The notes below the pieces were generated by a model. It worked only from the letters and a program-made list of their open reading frames with translations, searched no databases and was not told the origin of the DNA. From Cardinalis cardinalis (taxonomy: Eukaryota > Chordata > Aves > Passeriformes > Cardinalidae): DNA of 64,000 nt. Below, one piece after another: positions 1 through 13,225 of the stretch (the first letter of the stretch is position 1; every line of letters starts with the position of its first letter). The position numbers and the translations under genes are program-made. The stretch covers positions 2,465,918 to 2,529,917 of the forward strand of contig JACDOX010000001.1 in NCBI GenBank assembly GCA_014549065.1. The letters run 5' to 3'.

Positions 1-3000
1 TCTTCCAAAACATTTTAAAAGCAAGAACAAAGCACTCCCATTACACTTTCTAGGCTAATTTTTACAAAGCTACTGAAAAAGAACAGACAGACAAGAATAT
101 TTTTTCTAAGACCAAGCTGATAATTACATTTCTNATGAATGCTTGTGAATGCTGAAAATTTCTGAAAATAAGGCACTTTGTCCTAAATAACAAACTGTTC
201 AACCAAGAATTTTCCATACATAAAACTCTTCCCTGCCCATCCTGCATTCAGAAAGACCATAACTTTCTTCCTCTGCCCGTCTGCTCTTTGTTTATTTTCT
301 ATGTACTTCCTGCTTTTACACCCTTTCTCCTTTACTCCCTTTTTTATTTCTTCTTCTTCTGAAGTGCTATTCTTGGTGGAAGTCTGTTCCGGCATCCTCC
401 AAAGTATACCCTGCTCTGCTGAACACAGCCACTAATGGTAGCAATTCCTTTTGTTTTCTGTTTTCTCTCCATCTGAGTGAGTAAAAAATATGACAAGAGT
501 CTTAGCAAACAGGTTGTTGTTCTACTCCTCAGAGCATTCTGTGACATACCAATTTGATCATAGAAGCACATGAAATGAACACACAAATTTAGGAAAATCT
601 ACACTGTGCCCCTATCCCAAAAGAAAAGATTGAAGAGATAAAAATTCTTTCTTTTCACAGCATGTTGACTTGGTCCAGGTTCCTGTTTGCCAGCTGGATG
701 GAAAATAGAGCTATACAGGGAAAGATCTGAACAAAAGAAGCTGAGGTCAAACCTTGTCCAATGTTAAGGACCTCAAACTTAAAAAGAGATGTAGCTCCAT
801 GCAGCCCAAACAGAAAGAGAATGACATAAAAAACCCGTACTTGAAAAGAAAAACCAAAATTCAGTTTAAGAATAGATTTTTTTTAATGGACTCTCTTCCA
901 GTTCACTTTTATTTTAGGAAGTTGGTGTCTTACCAGTCACTGGAACTGGACTTGCACACAGTTAGTTACCACATAACTAATACAAGTCATTCTAAGGATA
1001 TTTTGGTGGGACATGTTCCAAGTATGCAGAGATTATTGTTTCATAAATAATTTAAAATTACACAAGAAGCAGCTCATCTGTACAAGTTGAAAGTTTCCAC
1101 CAAATACCTTGTTATTAGTTTCCTTATGTTAATTTCAGCTCTTTAATTAGGCATTGTGTTCCCTTCCCTTTTCTCCCTTTCAGTAATTACTTCAACACTT
1201 AGGGCAGATTACAAAGATGTCTNTATAGACAGCCCACCATCAAACCCTGCGAGCTGCCTCTTCAAGCCTTGCAATCAGAGATCTATTACATTCATTTAGT
1301 TAGAGCTGAAAAGTAAAAGTTCAACCCTATCTGGAAATCCGGACCAGAGCTCTACATCTAAGACCGTGGGCTCTGTAGGTACAAGGCAGAGGTAGTTGCA
1401 GAGCCACTGATGGTCAGACTGACTGCATATCCTGCAACAGGCTGGTGGAGCTGACTCCTTGCCTACATGAAAGGATGCTGCCTGCTCATGCTGGTCAGCA
1501 ACATCTTGTCTCGGAGAAAGACCAGCTTATCTGCCTTCCAGCTTCTGCTGAAATGGTAACAAAGCAGTGATGCCTCATCCTGGGCAGNTACCCATCTTTC
1601 TAGCTCTGAACTCTTAAATTCTTGGATTTCTGGTTTATGGTGGACGTCTGATTCCATCAGTTCTCAGCTGCAAAAAAAAGGTCCACACAACTGATTCAGC
1701 AAAGGCCAATACTTTTACAGAACCAAAGTGAAGCTAACATAAAAAGAGGGCACTCTTTTTTGCATGTAAAGAAAAGACAAAAGAAAAAGAAAGACTGCTG
1801 TATCAAAGAGAAACCACCTAAAGACAACACATCTAAGAAAACCCAACCCTGTTCAGCTGGGTTTGCTGAAACAGAGTTCTAAAGTTTGGAAGAAGGATGG
1901 CCCAGCATTAGTGTGAGAAGGTGCCTTGCCAGGCCACTACTGTCAGTTATGAGAGAATAAACAATACTGCCACAAGTTCAAAACATGGGCATATTGAGGA
2001 ATGCTCCAGTTAATTAACCTGGAGCANATCAGCATGCTATAGCCTGCAACGACTGCAAGTCTTCCCTCAGTCTAAAGAAAAATATTTTTTCTGAAGTACA
2101 TNTGATCATTATTTTTAAAGTTAATGCAGTGTAAACTAGATTTTTTTTTTACATCTAATTGGTAACTTTTATAAATATTCTTCTGTATATTCTTCTGTTA
2201 CCTTTTAATACAGCGGTTTAGAACATTTTTGTGAATACATAATTTATATTCAGNTGGCCATGTTTAAATAATGCTTTCAATTCTTAACAGATATTCTCAA
2301 GACAATGAGTCATCTTATATTTTAGAGGAATTGCTAATTCTGTTGGAATGTTTGACTATCTAATACCTGCAACAGGCAAACTTGCTTTAACAGCTTAGTC
2401 TTTTGGGGNAAATATGTAGTGCAATCCCTGTATGCAAATCCACTTGCAGTAGCAGCATTATGTGTCACACTTCCTGAAGCTGTCGTGATGACTGATAGAA
2501 GACAATGGGTAAAAGTCAGAGCCACTTTTCNCACCCTTGTTAAACTTCCTCTTCAGCAGCATGTGGCACTGCAGGTAATGAGTTCTATCTGTGTGTCACC
2601 AGCCTCAGTTACAGAGAAAAAGCACTCAGATGTTGGAGGTAAAAGCTGACTTCAGAGAAGCCAAAGTTTGCAGCTAAAAATAAGCCTTTGTATTCAGAGT
2701 TCTGCAGAAGTCCCAGATATTCCAATTACTTGTCTGTGTTTGGTACCCAGAAAAAGCTTTTTGCAATAGTGTTATTAAATGATCCAGTTAACTAGGGAAA
2801 CTAAATCCAGATGAGTAACAATCAGCAATAATTTTCTTCAGCTATTCTCAAAATTCTTGAATTCACGAGTTCAAAAAGTAGGAAATTACCGTAAACTATT
2901 GATATTTTTCTACAACAAATATTTAGTATTAAATATAAGAAAGAAGGTAATAGACGACTTCCATAATGACGGACTTTAGACCCTATTTTGGAGATAAAAT

Positions 3001-6000
3001 CCCACAGCAATCCAGCCCCTGAAATAGCTAAAACAAACTGGTCAGTAAAATTAATGCATCTAAACATTGGGAACTGCATTAGGTAACAACTGTGTGCATT
3101 AATGCACATCTGAATTAATGCAGTAGAACCATCCCAAAATGAAACAATGATCACTTTTTACACGTTAGCATTTCTGCAATTCCCATTGCATCCTTTCGCA
3201 TGAGGTAAAGCAATTGTAATGCTGGTCNGAGCAAATTTTCCCATCAAATGCTGTAAGACACAAATCATCATAACAGTATGTATATCTACTCAACACCTGT
3301 AGCTGTGTCTTTTCGCTGTATTTTTTTTTCCTTTTTCCTAGTTTTCCAAACTAGGAGAGATTTTGATCTTACACTTAGATTTGCAATTAAATGTGCCAAA
3401 ATCTAGTAAACTAGGAGTTGTCCAATCTAGTAAACTCTTTTTTTGTCCAATTCCATGTTATTTTCTCCCAGTAATAAAAAGTTTATTTAAAGCCTCTTTT
3501 GTAGACTCTTATTTTTTGCCCAGTGTTCAGCTGAAAAAGAGTAGGCTAAATAAGCCAGTCTTCAGACACATAGAAGCACATGCCAAGAGCTTGCCTTTTT
3601 CAGTCACATTTCACTCTCTTTGTTCCAGCAGAACTCTCATTCACTTGAAATTGAAATTTTGACTAAGGACTAGAATATTTAATCTTTTATGTCAAATGGT
3701 GGAATAAAGTATGCTGATTTCCCTGACATTTCAACAGCTTTACCTGTATCTATGCTGATGGTCTCCAGTATCACCAAGGTATATTTTTTCCCCATAACCC
3801 CATAATTTTTTCTTACCAGGATTTTATCACTGTTAATTTTTGATCAGGTTTGCATAACAGAATTCTCATGCATTATCAACTGTGTTGCATATTCTGGTAA
3901 CTTTCAGAAGCCTAATTTTTCATGTTCAACAGGATCTGAGGTCTTTCTGAAATAACCAAGTAGTCATTGAAACTTTTGACATTATACATACTGTGGCAAG
4001 GAGAGCCCACAAATTCAGTTCTCTGATCAATAATTACAGGATACAAAACTCCTACAGCTTNTTTCAGCAAAGTGCTTATTTAGGTAGCTTTAGAAAAACC
4101 TGATAAGTCACTAGATACAGGAGTAGCTTTCCAAATATTTAAAATATAATAATAGCAACCCTAGACATAAATTTTAATAACATCTGGTTTAAGGGGATAA
4201 TATGTCAGACTTTNGAATGTATGATGTTTAGATGCTGTTCCAGAGGTTTCCAAAATACTCATTTTCACAGCCCAAGTAACTCAGAAATTGTGGANTTTGC
4301 TATTTCTTAGCATGATAATAATACTTACACCACAGCCAATCTTGTCTTGCATGAAAAAATAAATACCTGCTGTGTTAGCATATATCTAGCTGCTTACAAA
4401 TTAGTTAAACCTAACTTGTATAAATTCTGTCTCACTTTAGCTATAAATGTCATCTATTAGCACAGTGAATTTATCCAACCTGATGTAACTGACGGCACAT
4501 GTTTCTAAGAAAGGTGTAATTTCAATTTCTTCAATTACTATGAAACATTATCATTGAAGATCTTACCCTGAAAGCTGGGATTTTTTTCAGAAATGTTTGA
4601 GCAAGCAACATCTTTTCCAGTATTTCCTCTTTTATCATAGTCAACACATCNCTTCTTATCAGCACTGAAACACATAGCTTAAAAACACATACACGCAGAT
4701 AACGCTTCGCTCAATATTTTTCCTGTGTTGATAAGAAAAGAAAGCAATTTTACTGGGATTTAGATACATTTTGGAAAGGCCATAAAAAACTGATAAAAAA
4801 ACCCCCAACGTCTTTGTATGTAATAAGACTGTGAAAATAGCACTGCCAAGTTTACTTTATGAATATGGACAGCCACACCAGGGGTTAAGAGTGTCTCCTG
4901 TCTTCTTCAGTTTGGAGCTTCTGTCTTAAAAAACAGCNTTCCACTGTTAAAACCATATGGGTCAAATCCAACAGTCACAGGCTTTACAGCCTCATCTTTT
5001 GCATAAATTAAGTAGACNCACCACAGCAGACTTAGAAAGCCTCATTTTATTACAGCATTTGAACAATTTTTGAAGCCTTAAATGCTCAAACATCCCTTGT
5101 TGATGTCTGATCAAGACCTTCATTTCAGCAGGTTTATATTTTATTTTATTTTTACTTTTTGGGTGGAAATTGATTCCCATCTATGTTTGGGAATTTTTCC
5201 CATCCCAGATTTGAATTTTCAACAAACTTCTGACAAAGTACCTTATCCTTCTCTGAGAGAGAAGATGAAGAAACCCAGGAGTATTCATAGCCTAAGTTAT
5301 TCCTAATAATTTTTCCACAGAGGAGATTGCNTGGATCAAAAGAAGGTAAAAACTATCAGTCTTCCAGTATAATGTGCTGTTTTCTGATCTAACAAAAAGC
5401 TTGGTCAATGCACAAATTTACACTTTGCACAGAGTCACTATAGGAATTGTAGCTAAAACCTCCAAATTCTCCACAGTGAGACAGTGTTAATTTNCTACTG
5501 ATTCAACTTGATCTGATGCCACAGTTATAGTATCCATTTTACCAATAATGTCTCTTGGTTTATTTTGGTATATATTTGCAATGTTTATGTCAAAACAGTA
5601 TATACAAATATGAGTGATCCTGGTTTTATTACTATCTTTCTACATTGCAAAAGAAACATTAATTTAAACTCTTATGTCTCAAAAATACCACAGTGTCTGC
5701 ATGTGTATATATCTCTTGAGACCAGGCCACTTGTGATTCTCCTGTACTTCAAGCATTACTGAGCCCTGTAGGTACTAGAGCAATTATGCAACATGAAGTT
5801 TGTGTATAAACACCTGTCCTTTAAAACCCCCTATTGGTTATTCCAAATTAATTTCCATCAACAATATATCAGGGAATGGTTTCTGCTAAACACTATAATG
5901 AACAAAAAAGTATTCTGTTGTGGCTTTTTACCTTTGTAGTCTATTTCACTGGTATCTTTCCATTTCACATCCGTCTTTCTCGACTTTCAGGAAGTTATCA

Positions 6001-7079
6001 TATAAAAACCCACGTCCCCTTGTTCAAAAAGCTTTGAAAACTCTTCATTTATATTTTTGTGTCTCATATCATATCTATGTCTTATTGACTAAAACTGTCT
6101 TCTTAATAAAGAATAGGAATAATTAAATGTCTGTTTATTTTCAGATAATAACTCTCCTTGTGCTCAACTCATCCCCTATTAAGAAGACAGTAAATATGGC
6201 TATGTTCTAAAAATAGCAACAAAATTTCAGAGCCTCTGAATAATAGTCTATTTTTCTTCCATAAGCAAAAATCTGCCATCAGTAGAAAACTACGTAGAAA
6301 GCTGGATATTTTTCAGTTAATTATTGCTCAATGATTGATATTAATTTTTTTGTGCTTGTGACTCAAACTCCTTATAAGTATGTTAAAAAGATAAGCTTAG
6401 AATAAAATTTGATATTAAAATAAGAGAGTGCTATGTTAGAATAATACATTTATCAATGTTCACTCATGTTCATTTTTTGACTTGGTTAAATTATACTAGG
6501 ATCTTTTAAATTGGGGGATTTTTCTAAATTCCTGTGTAATTCATTCTCAATCTTCTTTGATAATTATCTGTAAAAAAGTAGTAACATATCTAATATATTT
6601 AAGAGTGAAGACAAATAAATGGACTAGTGACTGGGCTGTCATCCATAGCCTCATGACCATGGAGCACCAAATAAATATGGAATAGCTGTGTTTAAGATTT
6701 CTTCTCTATGCTAGACATATAGTATAAATGCAATATATTTATAAATATATACATATTCCTATATAAATGTATGAATACTATAAAAATATACTTTCTCTGA
6801 AGTGAACATCCAAATCATAGAGCTAGTGATAATTCTGTATCATGTGTCTATCATATCATAAAATGAGACACAAAAAAAATGTAAATCTTTATCTGTGTGG
6901 TTCAAGTTTCACAACTATTTCTAGCTCAATGAAAAAAAGAAAAACTGACAGAAATGGAAAATGTGAGGAAAAACATATCTTTTAAAAATGTCAGTATGCT
7001 TTATGTCAATCTATCCGCACTTAAGAAGCATAGTAGGGTTTCATACATTTAAATTGAAATGAGAATTGATACAAAACTG
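1..7079. other. Anonymous AT-rich non-coding DNA
   Basis: No gene, RNA or recognisable transposon was found in this stretch. Open frames are short (under about 110 codons), interrupted on both strands and lack recognisable domains. A pyrimidine-rich patch lies near 280-370 and an AT-rich patch of TATA-like words near 6720-6795. A somewhat more GC-balanced segment at about 1230-1660 has no identifiable family. The stretch reads as intergenic or intronic vertebrate DNA; an old, unrecognised repeat cannot be excluded. Confidence 0.6.
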
Positions 7080-8235
7080 TTCTCTTGGTTAAGATAGAAA
7101 TAAACCTTTGAAGACTGAGACAAAAAATATTCTTGAGTACCTCAGTCTTCCTCTCAGTTTTTGTTACAAGTTTTCTAGCCCTGTTTATTGGGGGAAGAGG
7201 AAGTTACATCTTCTTTAATATTTCTTTTCTGGTTAATTTATCTGTCCAAGTTACTTTTGTCAAAGCCCTTCTTGTTATTTGTTGCATTCCTTACTAAGTT
7301 TAGTTTCAGCTTCACCTTGGTCCTCCTCACACTATCCCTATATAAGCGAACTTCATCCCATACTCTTCCCAGGTTACCTGTCCTTGCTTCCACTGCCTAT
7401 GCATTTGCTTCTTTCCCTTTAGTTTGACCAGCAGGTTCCTACTCAGCCATGGCTATCTCTTGCTATCCTTGCCCAATTTCTTGCTCCTGGGGACCTNTAA
7501 CTCTTGCACTCCACAGCATGTTCCTTAAAGATGTGCCAGCTCTGTTTTCTCCCTTGTCCCTGACAGCAGTCTCCCAGGGAAGCCCTCTGACTACTTCCCT
7601 GAAGGGGTAGAAGTTTTCTTTCCTAAAGTTTAGGGGCCTGACTTTATTCCTTACCTGGCCATATCCCTCATTACTGCAAAGTCCAGTGGGTGATCACTGC
7701 CGCACAGGCTGACTTCAGTCTAGGTGACCTCAATTGATTTGTGGCCATTTGTGGTCTACATTGATGGCCATCACATCCAGTATTGCATCCCACTGATAGT
7801 ACTGTCTGTTAGATCACTTAGGAAGCCAACCTCCCTGCATTCCAGGAGTTTCTTGGGTTGCCTCCAGCTTGCTGTGCCTCTTTCCCAGCAGATTCTGGGA
7901 TGGTTGAGTCCCCCAGCTGTACAAGATGCTGTGAGTCAAAAAGTTCTCTTTGCTTGGGGCCTGTAGTAGACACCAACCATGAGTTCCCCTCTGTGGCCTC
8001 AGTCTCTGATTCTTACCCACAGGCTTTCAACCTGCTCAGGGCTGTTCTTCAGCTNCAACTCTTCACACTTACCCACCTCTTGATGTACAGGGCATCACCT
8101 CTGTCCCTCATTCTTGCCCTGCCTCATCTGAACAGTCGGTAGCTTTGATAGCTACATCCCAATCATGGGATTCATCCTCAGTGACTGAGTTTCATTTGGA
8201 CACGTCCACAGCTAAATTCTTCCTCCTAATGTGTA
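7080..8235 (-). mobile_element. CR1 LINE fragment, decayed ORF2 (endonuclease end and linker)
   Basis: Read on the minus strand, this segment carries the middle of a CR1 ORF2 broken by stops and frameshifts. From high to low coordinate I see RDRGDALYIKR (a decayed form of the family's RRGGGVALYVRE) near 8090-8125; VESLWVRIR at about 8005-8034; LMVGVYYRP near 7955-7984; a degraded GDFN-type motif read as GDSTIP near 7896-7914; and CGSDHPLDF near 7675-7710, which keeps the Ser-Asp-His motif of the AP-type endonuclease. After that come NFRKENFYPFREVVRGLPW-like sequence, then LLVKLKGKK and QWKQGQVTWEEYG near 7358-7430, and EVLKNIF near 7100-7140. CR1 ORF2 encodes the endonuclease and reverse transcriptase for target-primed insertion. 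This copy lacks the N-terminal endonuclease, the RT catalytic core and the 3' tail, so it is dead. The family match rests on remembered avian CR1 motifs; edges are approximate. Confidence 0.85.
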
Positions 8236-9648
8236 CTGCATAGACATGTGTCTCTGATGTGAGACACACTGTACATATTTATTGCTGAAAAGAAAATCTG
8301 ATCATTTAATAAAAACTCAGTAACCAACAATTCATTACAAATCAAATAGATGAAATGAAATTATCAAGTCTTAAGACCAAGTGTTCTAGTAATGTTATGA
8401 TAATAAGAGGATTGTTAATCACTTATTTTAGGTTTAACAGTTGACTGATTTTTCAAAATTAATATATACCAATTCTTAAGATAACACAGCTGCAACTGTT
8501 ATTAGTAGTATATGCATCCAGTTTTCCTCCAGCTGAGAGAGAAGCACACCAAAATATTCTACACTCTTTCCATACTCGAGAGGGCAGAATCTAGACAATA
8601 TCTTCATGGATACAGAAAATGGGGAACAAATGCAGATCATAATCTTTACCAGTGAGTAGGAAAAAAAATTCTACTTCCCTGTCTGTCCTTGATCTTCTCC
8701 TGTCTTTTTCTAGTTTCTTTTTTTGCATATAGAACTTCTGGCTCGTCAGATCACGAACAGTTAAGCTGTCTCACTGTACAGTTTGCCCACTGCATTTTAA
8801 ATCTTAATAGGTACATTGGTTTACAAGTTTAAATTCTTTTAAAAAAATCTCATCACAGTGAATGTTCCAAAATTCTAAACATTGTTTTTTTTCAGATTTG
8901 AGTCTTTACCTTATAAGACTTCACAGGGGCACTAACACAAATACCACCAAGTTTTGAGAAGCTGGGTCTAGAATACTGATTTAGGCCAAGTGTGGGGGCC
9001 TCAGTTTAACTATTTTAGATTGAAAATGCATGTGACCTCAGAATATGACTCAAAAGCATTTATAAATAGATATCAAAATAAAGCTTACCTGTACCCATCT
9101 CACTAGTATGATAGAACATGGAAATAATATAAAAGCAATAAAGCAGAACATTTATGGGCATCAACTTCAATTTTATTCCAAAAGATTTCTGGATTTTACA
9201 ATGCATAAATTCACAGCTTCTATGTAGAAGTCTTAACTTTTATTTTTTTCATTGTGTGTATGTGTGCAGGTGGTACATCCTTATAATTAAAAAAAAAGGC
9301 TTATGATTTGCCTTGAAACTATGAACAACATCTGGGACAACTCATTTCAAACCCATTTGTTTTCTTTTGCAATATGGAGAGACATTGAAGCTCAGAAAGA
9401 AATAGGGAACGTTGTAAAATGTTTGGCAGCCTTTACTAGAAGAACAGTTTTTTGAGACTCTATCTCTCATCTGTAAGGCATGTTTAGATTTCATGTCTGT
9501 CAACTTCAGGAGGTAAAAGGAATGTGGAAGAGAATCATACGGCCCTCTTGCTTTCCTGGGAAATTTGAGCATACGGATGAACTAGGTGTGCCCTATATCC
9601 CATATTGACTCAGGTCAACTAAATGAAAGAGTTCTACCAATTCCTACC
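8236..9648. other. Anonymous AT-rich non-coding DNA
   Basis: No gene or repeat family was recognised between the CR1 ORF2 remnant and the CTTTT tract. Short A or T runs occur, and no open frame here looks coding. Confidence 0.6.
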
Positions 9649-9743
9649 TTCTTTTCTTTTCTTTTCTTTTCTTTTCTTTTCTTTTCTTTTCTTTTCTTTT
9701 CTTTTCTTTTCTTTTCTTTTCTTTTCTTTTCTTTTCTTTTCTT
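9649..9743. repeat. (CTTTT)n pentanucleotide microsatellite, cut by gap
   Basis: About nineteen uninterrupted copies of CTTTT (AAAAG on the other strand) run directly into the assembly gap. The array is pure, which suggests it is young or was collapsed in assembly, and its true length is unknown. Long open frames across it are only artefacts of a 5-base repeat that lacks stops, plus the Ns. Confidence 0.98.
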
Positions 9744-10005
9744 NNNNNNNNNNNNNNNNNNNNNNNNNNNNNNNNNNNNNNNNNNNNNNNNNNNNNNNNN
9801 NNNNNNNNNNNNNNNNNNNNNNNNNNNNNNNNNNNNNNNNNNNNNNNNNNNNNNNNNNNNNNNNNNNNNNNNNNNNNNNNNNNNNNNNNNNNNNNNNNNN
9901 NNNNNNNNNNNNNNNNNNNNNNNNNNNNNNNNNNNNNNNNNNNNNNNNNNNNNNNNNNNNNNNNNNNNNNNNNNNNNNNNNNNNNNNNNNNNNNNNNNNN
10001 NNNNN
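9744..10005. other. Assembly gap (262 Ns)
   Basis: A run of 262 unresolved bases follows the CTTTT array immediately. The gap was most likely caused by the repeat. The sequence on the far side (from 10006) does not continue the repeat, so the other array edge lies inside the gap. Confidence 0.99.
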
Positions 10006-12940
10006 TATAGAGATTAACCTTTGGTCCATTTCTTGGCCATGAGTAGTATGAAATTCTGCAGTATTCAGTATTATATAATAGTCTTATTCCTCTAAGTGTC
10101 ATTTAGTTCTCAGTAAAATCCATGTGTATTTTTCCCCCAGATCACAAACTAAAAGACAATTCCCCAGTTCATCCTCTGAACCTCCTTTTTGGCATGGAAA
10201 TGGGGGGACTGAAGACAATGCCATTTAAGATTCAGTCTGCTCTCTTTGAACTAAAAAAATGCAGCTTTCGCATTGCAGAACTCTNAGACAAGGTTTAAAA
10301 ATATACTTCTGAACAGAAGTTGTGCTATCCCCCTGCTTATATGCCCAATTGTGCTGTAATATAATGCACTTTAACAAAATTTGCAGAAACGTTCTACAAG
10401 TGCATGTCGGAAAATTCAAACAGACTGGCTCTGCCATCTGCTACTTCTGATAAGAGACTCATCTGTCTGTTGAGCAGGTAGTGGGGAGACTCACTGAAGA
10501 AAAGAGAAGATAATGAAACACTGAAAACATGCTGTATTTCACATTTACTTGCGGACACGCATCACCTAATTGGGGGTCAAACCAATGTTGTGAAGTATTT
10601 AGAATGCATTGTGGATTCAGTTTGAATTAACTAACTATGAATATATGCAGAACATTACAAAGTAAACCTATTGATGTAATTTGGCCACTGAACTCTACTC
10701 CATCTCTGTTTCAGTGACAAGACTAACAAGAGCAGGGGTAACTGTGGAGGGACACTTATCTCTACTGTGACATTCATAGCACAATACCAAATACCTCNGC
10801 CAGCTGGGGGCACACAATTAAAGCAGCAGAAAGGTTAGCTTTATAATTACAGTAAGCCCGAGTAAGGACAGTGTGCAGTTGCAGTGCCCTAGATGAAAAC
10901 AGAAGTGACTCATTCCCTTTTCTTTTTCCCAGTACCAACAGGAAAGTACTACAGTTCTGAGCTATTTTAGAACACAATTTTTTTTTTCCATTTAAATTTG
11001 ATACATGTGCCAAGGCATTAAACCTTGACTTTTAGTCAAGCCTGGCTTGATGATTGCATCCTTTGTCGGCATGGTTTCCANCCCATGACCAAAATTCTGA
11101 AATGCCGCTATCTTAATAAGCCCTTAATGCTCTTGCACCCTTTATTTTTTTTCATATTGCCAGACAGACAGGCCTTCCAAAAGCTAATGACATTAATGAC
11201 ATCTGTTGGCTGCTATGGGATAGCAGCCCATCATCAGCATCTGTTGTTCTGTGACCAGGTTAACTCTGAAAAAAAACGTGCGAAAAAAGTAGTTTAAATG
11301 TACCATTGTTGGTGACACCTGAAGAGGCCATGGTCNTGATAAAGAAATGAGACTAAAAGAAGAATCTAAAGCAGATTATAAAGATGTTTAGGATGGTTGT
11401 GTTTTCAATACCATCCCAAGAGAGGATAGGCAGAAAGCCTCACACCGATCAGGAGAGGCTGAAAAAGTATCTGTCACTGAGGAAAATGGGAAGAACCAAA
11501 AGATAGGAACTGTGATCAGCTTCAGGTGTGGATCCTTAAGAGGAAAGATGAACTGCAGAGGAACAACTCTGAGTGGGATAGAACTAACCTTTTAAGTGCC
11601 TGGAATAGAGAGAAAGCCCTCATACAAGGCAACGTGTCCTTCAGTGGTGTAGGACTCTGTTCAGGATGAAAGGCACAAGGCCTGGGAAAGGGTAGACTTG
11701 AGGGAGATTTGACTGAATGTCAGATATTCTCCCACATGAGGTAAATAATGCCAAAGGGACAGACTACTCTGAAATGGCAAATAGTAGAAATATAGCAAGG
11801 AAGAACTCTAGGGTAGTGAGACTTATCAAAAGACTAGTCGAGAAAGCTTATTTTTGACAGTTCTCAATAAAACCCTTCCATCTGATTTTCATTCTCTCTT
11901 ATCCTCTCTTTCTCATTGAAGTGAATCAAGAAGTACCTCTCTCCAGGCTGGATGAAATATTTATGTAGATCTTCTTCCTTTTGCCTGACATATTCTATCA
12001 CCAACTTCCACAAGAGGATTTCTAGTGTTCATCTCTTCCANCGACCTGGCTGTGCCCTGTTTCTAGATGTTCCTAGGTTTCACAGGCTTATATGAACATT
12101 TTGTGTCATTTTGTGAAATGTACAGACCCCTTAGACCTNACCCCAGCTATATAAATGTGAAGAAATTTTTCAAATCTGCCATGATAACTTAAAAATAGGG
12201 GTTCTAACACAGCAAATATTTCTGATTAAATTTATTTCAATAGATAAAATATCCAAATGTTGGGGATACAAGCCANTTGTGATTAAAACTAAGTGACATT
12301 TGCTTCACTACACAGTACTTTGGAATATTAGTCACTATAGTCTTATCTGACTGATTTCCTTTCAATGTGTGTTAAAAATTTAGGAACACAGATATTAAAT
12401 TAGTGTCTGTCTTAATACTTTGGAAGAATAATGTTAAATCAATGCAGCAAAGTAATCTTAAAATACAGATAAACACAGTGGAAAACTTGTTGTAGGAGCA
12501 AATAAAGTTTGAAAGATATTTATGTTGCTTTTCTGTATCCTAGTGAATCTTTAAGGAATTTCATTAGGAAATCTGATCTATTTATATTTTTTGAACTAGT
12601 TAGGTCACTTCAGAGCAATATAGTTTGGTTACTCAAGAAAAAGTATTTTGCACAGTGGATAAGAACCAGTATGAGAAACTATTACAATTCTTAGTGAATT
12701 CTTAGTTTTATCACTGCCTAAAATTCCATCCATGAATCACCATCTTTCATGAACACCATTGAAGCCACAACCTTACAAATTACGGGGAACAAAATGCCTG
12801 TTGCATTTCTGTAAAACTCTAATCCATGTTAAGGCAAGGCACAGTGGAGAAAGAAGCACACACTCATAGATAAAGTACATATTTTCTTAGTAGACTAAAA
12901 TAATAATGGTGAAAGAAAGGTCCTGACAAAACACAATTTA
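10006..12940. other. Anonymous AT-rich non-coding DNA, partly purine-rich
   Basis: No gene was recognised. The segment at about 11330-11830 is purine-rich on the plus strand and more GC-balanced than its surroundings, so it could be an old unrecognised repeat. The segment at 10540-10720 has slowly-evolving-looking word content but no coding frame. Confidence 0.55.
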
Positions 12941-13225
12941 ACAGAATCATAGAATGGTTTGCTTTGGAAGAGAACCTTGAAGATCATCTTGTTCTATGGG
13001 TTAGGACACCTTTCACTAGACCAGGTTGCTCAGAGCTCTGCCCAGCCTGGCCTTGAACACCTCCAGGAATGGGGCATCCACCACTTCCCTGGGCACCCTC
13101 ACAGTAAAGACTTTTTTCCCACTGTTTAATTCAAACCTATTACTTTTCAATTTGAACCCATTCTTCCTTGTCTTGTCACAACGTGCTCTTGTAAATAGTC
13201 TTGCCCCATCTTTCCTGTAAGTTTC
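12941..13225 (-). mobile_element. CR1 LINE 3' fragment
   Basis: The plus strand starts with ACAGAATCATAGAATGG, the reverse complement of the CR1 3' tail. It continues with the standard avian CR1 3' UTR text, including CACTAGACCAGGTTGCTCAG, then CAGCCTGGCCTTGAACACCT and GGGGCATCCACCACTTCC, ending near the CTTTCCTGTAAG word. The element therefore reads right to left, and about 285 bases of its 3' end remain; the rest was lost by 5' truncation, as is usual for CR1. Similarity to the remembered consensus is high, suggesting a moderately young insertion. No coding capacity remains. Confidence 0.95.

Noticed and set aside
9586..10102. Long open frames of 130-150 codons on both strands
   Set aside because: They consist of the CTTTT repeat and the N gap, neither of which can hold a stop in these frames.
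11330..11830. Purine-rich segment considered as an old LTR or processed pseudogene
   Set aside because: No ends, no poly-A tail, no open frame and no familiar motif could be found.
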